A stretch of 64,000 nucleotides of DNA. Source: Bombus terrestris. Lineage: Eukaryota > Arthropoda > Insecta > Hymenoptera > Apidae. The notes beneath the pieces are model-generated. The model did not search any database and was not told the origin of the DNA. It saw nothing but the letters and a program-made list of their open reading frames with translations. How positions within the stretch are numbered: position 1 is the first letter of the stretch; the number at the start of each line of letters is the position of its first letter. Positions 38,727 to 51,774 of the stretch are shown here, one piece after another. A program made the translations under genes and the position numbers. The stretch is from assembly GCF_910591885.1 (NCBI RefSeq), contig NC_063269.1:7130001-7194000 (forward strand), written 5' to 3'.

Positions 38727-38924
38727 CTAGCTCCATTCGCATCGATTCTTGTACATTTCACCGCTTAATCCTCCACCATCCATCAACATCATTAATTCCT
38801 CACGCGTCTTCCGCAACATCCCTTCGAGATTAGCCAGTCTGTGCCTATCCTGTTGGCGATGTGTACAGGAGACCAAGCGAATTGGCTCTAACCAAAGGAT
38901 TAAGGCTAGGAAGGCGAAACTCAT
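38727..38924 (-). CDS. Candidate small secreted peptide nested in the Neto intron
   Basis: A 65-codon ORF not recognised as any known family. From the second in-frame ATG (38924) it opens MSFAFLALILWLEPIRLVSC, a plausible signal peptide of about 19 residues. A hydrophilic mature part follows: THRQQDRHRLANLEG, MLRKTREELMMLMDGGG, LSGEMYKNRCEWS and a TAG stop. The middle looks like a charged amphipathic helix. Two cysteines (end of the leader and near the C-terminus) could pair. There is one dibasic RK. An earlier ATG at 38951 would add nine residues (MTQTPGGLS) and bury the leader, so I prefer the later start. No good splice donor interrupts the frame. An AATAAA-like signal on this strand lies at 38430-38435, about 290 nt past the stop, just before a MITE. 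The ORF is on the same strand as Neto. It could be a chance ORF or an alternative exon; codon composition and leader-plus-helix layout favour a real gene only modestly. Confidence 0.35.
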   Translation of the reverse strand: MSFAFLALILWLEPIRLVSCTHRQQDRHRLANLEGMLRKTREELMMLMDGGGLSGEMYKNRCEWS

Positions 38925-39063
38925 AGATAATCCTCCAGGGGTTTGAGTCAATTAAGTCGAAGCAGGCCACGGTATACGCGAGAGACTCCTCTTCGAATCC
39001 TTTGGATCGCTCTTCTCATTATCTACTCTATCGAAATTACAACGAAACGTCTTGTTTCTTCTT

Positions 39064-39080
39064 CCCCCCCCCCCCCCCCC
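39064..39080. repeat. Poly-C run (17 C)
   Basis: Seventeen consecutive C, unusual in this AT-rich genome. Upstream of the candidate small peptide ORF on the minus strand. Run length may be a sequencing uncertainty. Confidence 0.85.
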
Positions 39081-39449
39081 GCCACAATCTTTTCTACTTC
39101 TGTTCCTCTGATAAAAAGAGAAGCACACAATGTCAACGAAGCATTCAAAGATACTCGAAGAGACTAATCCGTAATTTGATGCCGGAACGAGATATAAGGA
39201 TCCACGTATCCTTTAATGGATCTCGAAAGAATTCGACGATCCAACGCGGCTGCTTGTAGTTTATGCGGTATAAAACAGCGGATGAAGTATAGCCGACGTA
39301 TCCTCAAGAGATCGTCGGGAATTGCTTTCTCCGATAGTCTCGGGAAAGCGCTAAGAATTTCATTCATCGATAACTCGCATCGTATCCAAGTCTGATACCA
39401 CGATTGGATACCTCGACTAGCTTCTATTCTCTATTTCCACCCAAGGGTG

Positions 39450-42400
39450 GACGTATTTTATAGGGTTGTTCGTACCTTTTACTTCTTTATTCATCGGCGA
39501 GTTGATTGCATCTCCAATTTTTATTAAAGATCATCGAATGCGTTTGAGATAACATCGATACGGAGGTATCGAAAAATCCAAGAAACATCAGGTTTATGCT
39601 GTTTGTTTGTATTGGAATACACGTTAGTTTTTGAACCTTCTTCATTATCCCTTAATGCGTTAATTTAAAGAAGATCGTAAGGCAGGAACCGTTCGTAAAA
39701 TGTGGCCAGGGAGGTCGTAAAAGGTTCCGTAATAATTTCATATGCCACTGTGAATTTTCTTGCAGCATATTAACAGAACGTATTTAGTAAATCATAGATT
39801 ATGCCATATACATAGACCGCAAGATAACGTTGAAAATACGGAGAGCACGGAACAAGTAATCTCCAAGAGCTTTAAAGCTATCGCGACAATTTTATGGTTC
39901 CGTCGACATTTCGCGTATATCGATGTAAACCACCTACCACTTCAGCCATAAAAATTCTGCATATATCTTTCATGTTCTACCTCATAAAGTATTTGGGAAA
40001 TTTCATTAAATTTTCTTACCTTTATTCCATCAGGAATAACAACGTAAGAACCGTGCGAATTATGATTAATAAAATTAAAGATCACGATAGAATTAGTAGT
40101 CTGTCGCAATGCATATTTGTAGATTATTAACTGTACTTAATTATAGCAACGTGTTCCTTCGAATAACTGACTCGTACCAGAGATAAGAGAAAGATTAGAA
40201 CAATTATTTGCAAGATATATTACAAAATTTGTAGTAATATAAATCGAATTGGTAAGAAAATTATTTGTTTCTTGTGATCGTAAGGTTCTTTTTACGAGAT
40301 GAATGTATATTATTCTTTTTCAACGATACGAAAAGAAATACAGTAGAACGGTTATCTGTTTTAACGTAAGAAATTGTAAAAGTAAGACGAATACGAGAGA
40401 GAAAATGTAGAGCTGTTAATGGCTTCAGGCTGGATTTAACAGTTCATTAACAATTCATTTAACGAATCTTCTATGAGATAATTAATTGGACGTTTCACCG
40501 CTTAAGAGAATTTTGAGGAGCCTGAAGATTTAACTCTTTAATGAGCTTTTGCTTTCCTTTAAATATTTCTTAAATAATATGTTGTGCTTCTTAGCCGAAA
40601 AATATTTACAAATAACTATTATTAATATTACTTCTTCACTATTTTTCTATTTTCTATAAACTTCCTATAGAAAACTTTCTAGAAAACTTCCTATATTCTG
40701 AAGCTCCTATATAACTTACATAAAGTTAATTTGTTACTGTATTATTAATAGATTGCAGAATTACCGCACTGAAAAGTTTATTTCATATCGGATAATTATT
40801 TATTTAATCACAACTATGCAATGCTTGATATTATGGAGGGAAAAATATTTAAAATTTATTATCATACATGTGAAGATTCATTGAAAAGGAAACATATTCA
40901 TAAACAGAAATGAAACGTTGGTAAGATTAAAGTCGGACGAAACGAAATATCTTTCGAAAAAATATCGTGAATATGACAATATTCATTGAAGACCAGAGAG
41001 CTTTCGCAAGAAGATAAAATTTTAAAAACGAAATAACTGGCGACAGAGTAATAACAGCAGTGAAAACGTTAAGCTTCTTAACTATGAGCTTAATCCCATA
41101 GAATATTCAATGTCTCTTCAAAGTTTTATCGCGAAACTCGGAGAAAAATATCGCTTATTCCTTTTCAACAACTGTTCCTTATATAAATGAAAAATGTACG
41201 TGAAACTGATATAAAAAGTATAATTCAAATTATGAATTATCGGGAAAAAAGGAAAAATGTTTTTGAACTGGTCAATTAGAAATGAAATTTGGCTAAATTT
41301 ATCGAACACGTGTAATCGAGAATAGTTTCATAAAAAGAAACCATTATATCGCATTGTTATTATTGTTATCAATGCATTATTCAGTAAGAAGGCAAGCATG
41401 TACTCAATTTCATTTCCTTTTGCACTTTTATCAGAAAATTCTATAATGTGATTACGATACTCTGGTCCGTGTGTATGTTGGTTCTTCACTTATCAGTTCA
41501 TATTTTCTGATCAAACAATTCAATTCACCAGAAATTTAATTTCAAATATTTGCACGAATCTATAATATTCCCGGGAGAAAGTAAAGCGCGAGAGAGAATA
41601 ATTGAACAGAGCAAGCAATCTCTCTTCGTTACTTCGTAGATTTTTGCCTCAAAGTGATTCGATTTCAGCACATACATACTCAAAACTTTGGAACGCCTTT
41701 AATCATCAAGATCATACTCATACTGTTTGTTATCACAGATAAAACATTCAAAGTCTTAATATTCTGGAGTTAAATATTTTCTGCAAAGCATTGGATACGT
41801 GTAACGTAGCTTAAATGGCACTAAGATTCTCTTGCGTGTAAAATAATCATATTAATAATACTATTTTGGTTCTGTTTTTCACGAGAAAATCGTATAAGAA
41901 ACATAGAATACATACGAAAAAATAGGAGAACAAATCGTAGAAAAATCTTTATTTACCTCTTTATTCAATTTTTATCAACCGAAACACACTTTTTTATTAT
42001 GTGAACTTTAAGACAATTATATTTAGATGCACGTTAGGGATTTCAATTTTACTCGATCGACAGTAACTCCAAGCACGAAATAAGAAATCAAAGCTGATGT
42101 ATGTATCGAAAGGAAAATTGGGAATTTTCAGGTAATTTACTGGGACTCAATGTTGTCATTTTATAGCGGATGCAGTAGGTTATATGATTTTTCCAATAAA
42201 GTGGAAAATAAAATGGTAAAAAATCGCCGCCAGCCGGTGATTGAATTCCAAGAGAAACATAAACTAAAATCAGAGTGTAAACCGAGAAAAAAAAAATATA
42301 CCGAAAAAAGTTTCGAATGTACAGTGTTGAATTCAAATGGACATTTTTCGAGAAGCGCTATTTGAACTACGTTAGATCGAATTAAATCGTATAAAAGGAA

Positions 42401-44129
42401 AAATGAATTGTGTGTGTGTTCTTTTTAGAGCGGTATTAAATCAAAATCATATAAAAATAGAACTGGGTGTGATGGTAGTAATAAATTGAAAAGTAATAAA
42501 TTTTCAATTACAAGGTTCTGTCAAATAAGAGCACAGTGAAGTAGGACAATCGGCTTACTTCTAGCTTTGAAAACTTTGCTCATTGAACTTCATGTATTTT
42601 GTTAACAAACTGTCCCTTGTTGCTGTAATACAAGACAAATTTATGAGCAGTGATAATAATTAGTAACTTGCAACAACTTGTGACTTATAAAATTCCCTGC
42701 TAATAATATCAGTCACTATGGTAGCATATTTATCAGCATATCATAATATTAAATATATAAAAAGACCAGAATTTGAAATTTTTATTTGTACGAAAATGAT
42801 TTTGATACTGTATAAGCGTTTGGTTAAGATACGATGGAAAAATGTTTCTAATTTATTTGCTCGTATCGTATCATTTTATACAAACAATACGATGAACTAG
42901 AACAATAATAGGAATATAATTTTTATCGACAAACTTGATTATTCGAGTACTACTTTCTTAATTCTATTTTTTCAAATGAAGGAAATTCGTATATTTATTT
43001 GTTTGACAAAAGAAAAGATTGATTCAATAACCACGGAATAACACCACAGAGATTGATTGACAGCGAAATAAAAGAATCAGTCAGAGGAGGTCGAGAGATT
43101 AATTGGTTTGTGACTATTGATCTTTGTCTTTCCGTACACTCAATGTTTGTAAAGCCTGGCTATCGTATTGTTGTTTCTGGATCCATTCTACTTCGTGATA
43201 TTTTCGGGCAAAAAATAATGTTCACTTTGACATATTTTAATATTCTACTAAATAATTTATCTCCCATCTTTATCATTTGCCATCTCAACGATGTTTCAGT
43301 TTCGAGCTCATTTTAACTAAAATCCACTAAGATTCTTATTAGTATTAAAATCTGCATAAAGGACAATTTCAAGAAAAATCAAATATTTTATTAGATTTCT
43401 GCCATTAAATCGAACGATTTTTCATATTTCACCATCGACGTTCTTCGGATCAACATTCTTTCAGATTTCTAATTTGAGAAATTTCTTCAGTTGAAAATGA
43501 CCGAAAGGATGCAGCGTTATTGAGCGTTAATTTTCCGAACATGCACCTCCTACATTCTGTATCACTGTTTTCATAATTATGGGGTCGTGAAAATCTTTGC
43601 AACTGCCGCGCACCAATGAAACAAAGAATGTCAATCGTCTGTCATTAAAAGATCATAGAAAATTCACCGAGTTACTCATCAACATCGGTGTAAAACACCA
43701 GCTTCTTAAAAGATCGTTTCAACGGGATTTTGCTAGCAACTGGGACAGAACTTGCAGCAATTTCTAAAATGGCCATAAACACGCTTATAACATTTTATAT
43801 TACGTATCTAAATATTCCAAAACAACGTTCTTCATCATTTACGATTTAATTCTTTGCGCAAAGATAAAGAAGCATATTTCTCTTATCGATATACCTTAGG
43901 TTTGTCCCAACAAGTGATAACGACTAATCAAATCATAAATACAGCGAAGAATCGTTTAAAATTTAACTTCTTTCATCTATTATCGATCAATCTTTCGATG
44001 TACATCCATTTTATGTACCTTTTTGTGTACGTAACTCGAGTCGCGAATGAGAAAGGTTTAACGAGCGCTGCTCCGTATAGAAATACACGAAAATTCATGC
44101 AGCAAGAGTTCGACAAATAATTGTATTTT
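39450..44129. other. AT-rich intron stretch
   Basis: I see no exon, element or strong repeat here; all frames are short and chance-like. Confidence 0.45.
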
Positions 44130-44770
44130 GACCCGGTAACTGTGTACGCGTGAAGAACAGGTAAAAGCGAATGCAAGAATGTCACGAGCGGGTAATATTG
44201 AAAGCAAGGCGACGAAATCGATACGCGACTTGCCGATAGAAGCGGCGAAGATTGAAAGTGTGTCCAAGAATTGAATCCGCCGTGAAGAAAAGAGGAGAAG
44301 TGCAAAGAACCGATCGAGGACAGAGAGAGGAAGCGCGAGAGAAACAGAGGAGCGGAAGCGAAACGCGTCGGCACGCGTTGAATCGTCCTCGTCGATCGAA
44401 GTCGCGGCAGGGCGCGAGGATTAAGATTCGTCGTTTGTCTTCGGCGCGAATAGAGGCAACTTATCGAACATGTCGCCGCATCTTATCGAGCCAAGTCGTT
44501 GGCAGCGGCACGGCCACCTTCTCGACACGCTAGTTTTCTGATTGATGGTGGCGTTTTAATGGCGCCGTTTCGACGCTTATCCGCGCGATCATCTGTTACG
44601 AAAATGCATGGCGCTCGGCGCCGGGCCCGCTTTTGAATAATAGGACGAGACCGTCTAAACTGGCTGCGATCCATCTTAACAATTTCGAAAGTACAGCGTC
44701 GATGGCTTCATGATCCGTTTAACGCGTTCCGATGGCACGAGGAAAAGTTGGTGCGGACATAGTTAAGAAG
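44130..44770. promoter_or_regulatory. GC-rich block, possible regulatory or promoter-like
   Basis: CpG-dense, with GAGAG-rich stretches (CAGAGAGAGGAAGCGCGAG) that resemble GAGA-factor sites and a GGCGCC-rich segment (TTTTAATGGCGCCG, GGCGCTCGGCGCCGGGCCC). Frames on both strands are open but resemble no protein. It could be an internal promoter or insulator (inference). Confidence 0.2.
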
Positions 44771-46199
44771 GTTTGTACCTGGTAACTTTAAATTCGATCG
44801 TGAGAGCGCGTCGTTTTAGATGAGTTATGGCACCCGGGGGAGACCATAATGAGGTGTTTGAGAAATGTTTCTTTTAAAACGCAGCTGGTTGTACGTTATC
44901 GAGATTGATTTGTTCGCAGATAGAATTTGTTAGATGTATACGATGGAAAAATGTATGTGATAAAGCGGTAGAAGGTCTGTGTCTGTACGTTGAATATAAA
45001 AAGAGAGAGAAGATTGTTATCGAGAAACATCTTATGAGCTATGGAGTCGAGGAAACTAAGTTTTGGAATTTTTGTCCGACCGTTTGTTTGTCTGTTTGTA
45101 CTCGCATCACGTGAAATCTGTGGAACAGAGTTTGGAGTTAGACAAGAAAATAGGCTACGTTTCATCTCGTTCCATTTCGTAGAAACTGAGAAATAGCCTG
45201 GTATCTGAGCTTGCATCATACGCTTCCACGTTTCATACAGATGAAATAACGAGGGTTACTGTTTACACTGTGTTTCTTCTGAAATCGAATCTCTTTATGA
45301 TTTTTCTCTTCCTATTTTTACAACTGAGAATAACCTAGTTGTTGGTATAAAAAATATGTAGGTATCTCATTCATAAAAATTCATCTGCTCAAAAATTGTT
45401 CCGTATATTGGTAATACGAATAAAATCACGGACAGAAGTTAGTTTCGTGTGTTAGTTTCGTTCTAGAACAATATCGAATGTACAGAACAAAAACAAAACC
45501 CTTCGCTCGATGAAAAATACAAATAATTCGCAAGGGAACATACGTTACGCATAGGTTACACAAGTTGATATTAGCGTGTTTGTGGGTCCGCAAAAAAGAC
45601 GAATTAACACGTCATTTTAACATTAAATCTGGGCACTATGCCATTGTAATGGTAGTAGTATCTGTCTTAAATATTTATATTATATATATTTAAATTTCTA
45701 TTTATTTAATATCTTTATTCGTATTTTACAACAATCCTCGAAATTGTCAAATTTGTAAATTAAGAAATATTTAACGATATGCAATCAACCGTAAACATCG
45801 TAAAATATTATCTTACTTATCTACAATATTATTCATCGTCTACGCTCTACACAAACGCGTGAAACTATTTTTTCCTCGCAGCATTTTCATTTCAACTCTA
45901 GCTGGTCGTCTTTGTATCTTTTCATCAAATATCTCCTCGTATCAATTTTGCTAATGTCCGGCCAACTCGCGTCCACTGCTTTCATCTTTGATTCCGATAT
46001 AAACTATCTACGGTTTCCATTCTCGACATTAATCATTCTAAAAACGAATATACATATGGAAAAAGATGGATACGCGGATCGAGTCGAAGGGAGCAACAAC
46101 AAGAGCTTTCTAAAGCTTCAGCCAACCGAGCTTCGAGACGAGCTAAACTCGTGGACGAATAGTGAACGAAGTCCACCGATATTCCTCTCGCTATGGCTC

Positions 46200-46213
46200 A
46201 TTTGCATGCAAAA
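46200..46213. promoter_or_regulatory. POU octamer dyad
   Basis: ATTTGCATGCAAAA contains a perfect octamer ATTTGCAT overlapping its near-mirror, and a perfect 12-bp palindrome TTTGCATGCAAA. It lies in a GC-richer block (about 46070-46530) with TTAATAATTT and AAATTAACG words. Binding is inference. Confidence 0.25.
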
Positions 46214-46572
46214 TGGAATAAAATTAACGACACGCCGTAATTTCAACGGCGATGCTTGTTAATAATTTCACGACACCCGCGGAATTCCGTGAGCGACTTC
46301 AACGTTTCGAACCGAATTTCGAAGGGGATACGCGCTCGGAACCTTTCGATCATGAAAGACTAAAAACCCTCGGCTTTCGTCTGGCGCCCGACAAATTACT
46401 CCGTTAATGCAGTGTTTTATAGGCATCGTATGAAAAGCTTTACGTGAAAAATAGGTAATCGATGCCGGCCGGCTTAACGGAGTCCGGTTGAGCTCTGGAT
46501 TGATTTTTCAATTAAAACAGCGCTGAACCGAAAATGCATCGTGCCTCTTAATGATTCACGTACTCTTTTTTC

Positions 46573-46589
46573 TGTGTGTGTGTGTGTGT
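46573..46589. repeat. (TG)n microsatellite
   Basis: A short uninterrupted TG run. Confidence 0.85.
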
Positions 46590-48889
46590 CTTGACTGACT
46601 AACGATCGTATATGATCCTATTTTCCTTAAAAGGAAAATAAGAAGATGTAACGACGTAGAAAATTTTCTTGCCTTTGATGGAATAACTTTAAAGTCGCAC
46701 ATGTGGCTCCGAGTGGATTTGAATTATTATTTTCCCATTGTTATTTTTTTCTGTCGAAGGACAGAAGAAAAGAAAAATGTATAAACACAAAAATACTACG
46801 TTACGTTTCCCTTTGTTTTTTATACGATAAGATCGCCTACCTGTATAGAAAAAGCTGTATATTTCCGTTTAAGAGAATAGTGGAAAAACTTATAACGAGT
46901 TGCAATAATAGTAACAACATTAATCACGTGAATATCGTGTAATTCCGACACGGTACAAACCGCAAAACGCGACGCGTTGAATCGCGCTAATATTATCAGC
47001 AACAATTCCTTGCTCGCGCTGCAACACAGCCCGTCATGTCTGAGCAGGAAGCTTTCGTGATTCCGGACAGTTTGGAATTTCTCGAATTGCACATCGTACA
47101 GAGCATCGCGTTATGCCAAACGCGAATCGGACAATGGGTCTGCCGCTTGTCTACATCCGTGAACATCGTTTTGATAGCTATATGGGACTTTTAAATACTT
47201 CACACGGACCAGTTATTGTCTTTTCGACGAAACATTATCTATTATGTACACCGTGAGCCTTAATTAGTAGTATAACAATCAAGGTATTCGTTCATTCAGT
47301 TGTCTACACGTTCTAAAGTATTCATTAATTCAGTTGTGCACATTTAGTTCACAGCCAGAAGTATAAAATTATGGTACGTTAATTACTATCGGACAGGAAA
47401 TGCGGGAATATTGAAAATGCAAGTTTTCGTTGCTTCTCCCGATTGTAAAGATAATAACGCGTCAAATCGAAATATTGAAGTTCTGGCAAACGATAGATGT
47501 TCGCTTCGTATTGTAAACTTCGGAGTAATTCTTGTTGTTAATGAGATATTTAAATTCCACCTCTGCCGGCTTCACCTGTTAAAACATTTGTTTCGCTCGC
47601 TGAAACGTTTATTCTTTGACACGGTCTATATCAATGAACGATTTCAACTAAATAACGATCGTTGAGTTTTCACTGTGTCGTATAATGAATTATTCAACCA
47701 ACATGTGAATTTTAAAGAGTATGTGTTAAAGCGCGTATCCTGAATTCGTAATATATTGCTATAGCTCGTATAAATTCAGTATTTTTCGCGGCGTTACGCA
47801 TAATAAATAGTATCCCACCTTCGTACCATGTTTTCAGAAATTTCGTTCCACGACGCAGATCGTCTTGACGAAGTTTTGTTTAATTTTACGGAGATTTCTC
47901 GAGAATTTGTTTAATGTTTAAGAAATCTTACTTTACGCGTCTAATAATTATAAAAGAAAAAACTGGTAAGTTTCTAAAATACCATAACTCGAATATTCTG
48001 ACTAATAACTTCGTTTATCTTAGCTGTATAATATTTGCAATGTCATTTACCTACGCTATTCAATTATAGCTACTTATTAATAGTTTAACGTATAGCTAGC
48101 GGACGTCGAAATTTCTCGCGATATGTAAATAATAATTATCTGTTTTCAGAATATTATTCGATATAATGTGCAATATTTGCGCTGAATATTCTGTCATCTA
48201 AATGTCGCGTGTTCCCATTAATTTCACTAAATACGCAATTTATTGCATAAGTTATACTAATCCATGTTATAGCTGCTTGTCAACTGCATATAACATAATG
48301 CTACGTTGAATTATATAATTGCCATTAAAATTATCGAATCGGGAGAACGTTACAGGATTTTTTTCTCGGTAAACAAAAGGAACGAAAAGAAAAGGAAAAT
48401 GGAAATGGATGGAATTTGTGATACGCTTGTATACTCATTACAAAATTGATAGCCTTAATGTCGTTCCTCGCAAATATCCAGGCACTTGCTTCATTTGTAA
48501 TTACAGTACACAACGTGTATAGATTAATAACGAATTATAAATTGAGAACAATATTAACCAATATGAAAACAATATTATAAAATCAATAGATCGCACGTTT
48601 ATATTATTTATTTAGAGATCTGGCAACAGTAAGTATAATAAAATTATATACACGATTCATCCACCTGTCCAACCATTTCAAATATTTCTATTTGAATATC
48701 TGCGATAATCTGTCCACGAGATACGGTTAACTCTGTTAAAGTTAAGAAAATAAAGCGGTAGTGTGGAATGACTACAGTTTGGAATGAAAGTTCGATGTTA
48801 ACCTTAATTTCGAATGCAAGTACAAGCTGCACTCGTTTCAACCACTTGATCCTTAATCCATGTCACGAGTGTGACTTGATATTACTTTA

Positions 48890-49400
48890 TAAAGTCGACA
48901 GTCGGCGAAAATGAGCAAGAACACGAAGATTAGTAGAGAAAGCACGCACAGCAGCTAATCCATAGAAGAGAACACACGTTGGCCAGACGCAGCGTAGCAA
49001 GCAGCTTTCTTTTCTCTATCATTTCGGCTGGCACTTTTCAAGCGCGTATATAGAGGAAAATTCGCGGATTTCCAGCCTTGCGACCTTAATTTATCGCGGT
49101 GTTACAGGGCATCAGAATTTCCGTGACATTTTCAGGAGATCTTAGCGTTTCCACGGTGGCCAGAAAGGGAAAAGGGGGAATTTTACACAGCCGGATGACG
49201 GTATTATCTTTCGCCATGGCGTTGCTGTTAATTTAAAATTACCGAGGGCAGCATTGAGACCACGGCACGAAATAACGAGTGGCCGGTAATTTGAGGACCG
49301 TTAATAGGAAGCGTCGTTAATTTACTGTTTCATTTATTCTCATCCCGTTGAATTATAATTGTCCGCCGCTTTATTTATTCACCGAAGTTTGTCTCTGCTT
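48890..49400. promoter_or_regulatory. Possible homeodomain-rich enhancer block
   Basis: GC-richer sequence in which TTAAT/TAATT/TTTAT words recur every few tens of bases (GTTAATTTAAAATTACC, GTAATTTG, CGTTAATTTACTG, TTATAATTG). No coding frame. Inference from word density only. Confidence 0.22.
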
Positions 49401-49535
49401 GTATAATTGGCTCTTCCGTTCCAGCGATACGTCTATGGAAAATGTATAAGGGAAAACAGGTAGGACAAAGGTTTGTTTTATCGTTGCAAGACTCTAACGA
49501 TGTACACGGGTCTGTCCCGAAGATAGTCGAACTTT

Positions 49536-49880
49536 CTAAAAATAACAGAGGTATCGTTTTGAGGGAAATATTTTATTTTGTTCAAAACGTTCTCTTCCTG
49601 AGGCGATACAACCATCCGCACTGACAACTAACGCGTCAAATAATTCTTGCCTGTCTTTTTGTGCATTTACTTTGAGGATACTCGTCACGATCTTCTTGAT
49701 GTCTTAAATGCTGTCATAACGTTTACCCTTCGTTGTTACTTGAAGCCGCGGAGACGGAGAGTAATTGCACGGCGCTAAATCTGGCGAACAGAGTGGCTGG
49801 TGCAACACTTTAATTCGTTTGTTTTCGAGAAAAGCAGCTACAGTCGCCCCATGACGAGCCAGTGCATTATCATAAAAGCG
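49536..49880 (-). pseudogene. Mariner transposase C-terminal fragment, D,D34D with last D lost
   Basis: The minus strand reads FYDNALARHGATVAAFLENK, RIKVLHQPLCSPDLAPCNY, then KGKRYDSI, a TAA stop, and in the same frame DIKKIVTSILKVNAQ, ELFDALVVSADGCIASGRER and FEQNKIF. This is the catalytic C-terminal third of a mariner transposase. The second catalytic Asp is in YDNA (codon about 49869-49871). Exactly 34 residues later, the place of the third Asp is Asn (APCNY; codon about 49764-49766). With one in-frame stop and a missing N-terminus, it is dead. It sits in the large Neto intron in the same orientation as Neto. Unlike the MITEs it keeps a long readable frame, so it may be a younger or different family. 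Confidence 0.85.
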
Positions 49881-51774
49881 GAACCACATTAATAATAATA
49901 ATGCAACGCACAATGCAACTCATACACGAAATACTGTTTCTTTAAATTGAATTTTACGACCAAGAGTAGATACTGTGGACAAATCGATACAGGTAATGTA
50001 ACGATATTAAATTTAATAAACGTCTCGGAGACTGTAACGTGAAGTATTCTTCAACTTTGAGAAAAAGTGCTGGGTATTTTATATCTTGCTTACTATTTTC
50101 CACATTTCTTACATTTCCCGTTCAGTATAATAATCAAACGTGAAGATTATCGCCATATCGCTATTAATAATAGCCATTATATAGATTACGATTTTCGAGA
50201 ACATCTCTTTAGCAAACGACACGGCAAACGAAGTCGACAATATCCCGTTATTATCGAAGGAATGGAGAGTATTTTATAACGTGTTTCTCCTTTCTTCATT
50301 CGTACTTCGCTCTTTCGCTTAATCACGGTGCATTAAGCACTTCATTAAGTCGAACCAACTGAAGTAGAACACACTCGAAAAAAGCTGTCACGGAGTGAAG
50401 AAAGAGAGAAACGGTCGTTTAATTTCCTTTCAGAAAGTCATTCGAAACGAAAGCTTCGTGGTTCATTTCGTTCTTTAATCAGACATCTTTCCCTCGAATT
50501 CGCAAGACATTATTATTTCTTCTCTGCGTAATTTCTTTTGTTCGCTGTAAATGACAAAAATTGAGACGTAATACTTGTAACTACAGATAAATAGACTTTA
50601 ATAAGGAGCCCAGGAATTTTTAATGAGCAGAACTCGTCATGAAGCGTTTGTTCCATAATTTCTCATTTCATTTCTCTTCCTATAGGATTTTAATACGAAT
50701 TTAGCGTGGAATAAGCCGGTAAAATTGAATAGTCAAAACGGACACCATGGCTTCAAACTGATATTTTTATTCAACAGATAATTTTATAGCGATAACTTCA
50801 GGCGTGAAATGACGTAAACCATTATTTATAAATGACGGAAGGAAACATCCATTAACGCAATATTTTATTTCTGATTCTTCCTGGTCCATTTACATCGCTA
50901 AATTCCATTAAATTCACGCTGCAATCGTGAACAAGAATTTCAAGAATTTACTTCATATCTTTTTCGTTTTCATTTCCTCCTCGATGTAGAACCTACAGTT
51001 TTACGAAATTCAAAAGATAGAAGTATCTCATGCTATTTTAATAAACTACTTTCCCTCCTAGAACTTCTCGTTATGCCTCGAATTTATTATCCCGATACAT
51101 TTCTTGTACTTTGGACAAACGATAACTTGCTCCATTTACGTTTCCTTGATAATGTTGCGTCCGTGCAATTTTTACACGTCGCTGTTTGCCAACGATAATG
51201 GCACAACTTGAAAAATCTAAATTTTAGGGAAGAGGCTTCCCAAATTTTACAAAGAAATCTTCGCGAGTTATTTCGACGACATTGCACGGCTGACCTAGTA
51301 CGAGACACACTACTTGCGAAAGCGCTACGAACTTCCGCTCGTAGCGTCGCGAAACAACCGAAGATAAGCCGGTGTTGTCATAAAACATTGGTTGACAGTG
51401 GAAAAAGTAACAATTCCGCCTTCTCGCGCAAAACTGTTTTAAAGCCCAACGACTGAAATTACTGGAATAGAAAAAATAACGTGGACGTCTAAATTAATAA
51501 AAGCAAATTTGAAATTTTTTGACTCGTGTCACTCAATCAATGCCAAGCAGCGACGTGATTTTCATTACTTGGCTCTGCTAAATAAAACAATTCCGTGACG
51601 TTTAAAACGTAACTAACGCGTCGTCGAGCGTCTACCATTTCCACGATAACGCGTGAAACGGCGAAAACTGCGAGCGAAGAAAACTTTTGCGCGCGTATCA
51701 GATAACGCGGAGGCAAGACAGGCGCCCGAGACACAAAAGAACGAAGGAATTATCACATGGAGAAATGTACTCAC

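Larger units (their letters stand above)
16871..51774 (-). other. Giant Neto intron between the CUB2 and LDLa exons
   Basis: An intron of about 34.9 kb (GTGAGT to CCCAG, phase 1). No further exon in the Neto frame is needed between the flanking domains. It contains MITE copies 3-5, piggyBac-type and pogo-type MITEs, a mariner fragment, a minisatellite, the candidate small peptide ORF and many GC-richer blocks. Alternative exons inside cannot be excluded. Confidence 0.8.

Noticed and set aside
39264..39280. TATAAAA box-like word on the plus strand
   Set aside because: No transcript-like ORF follows on that strand, and TATAAAA is common in AT-rich DNA.
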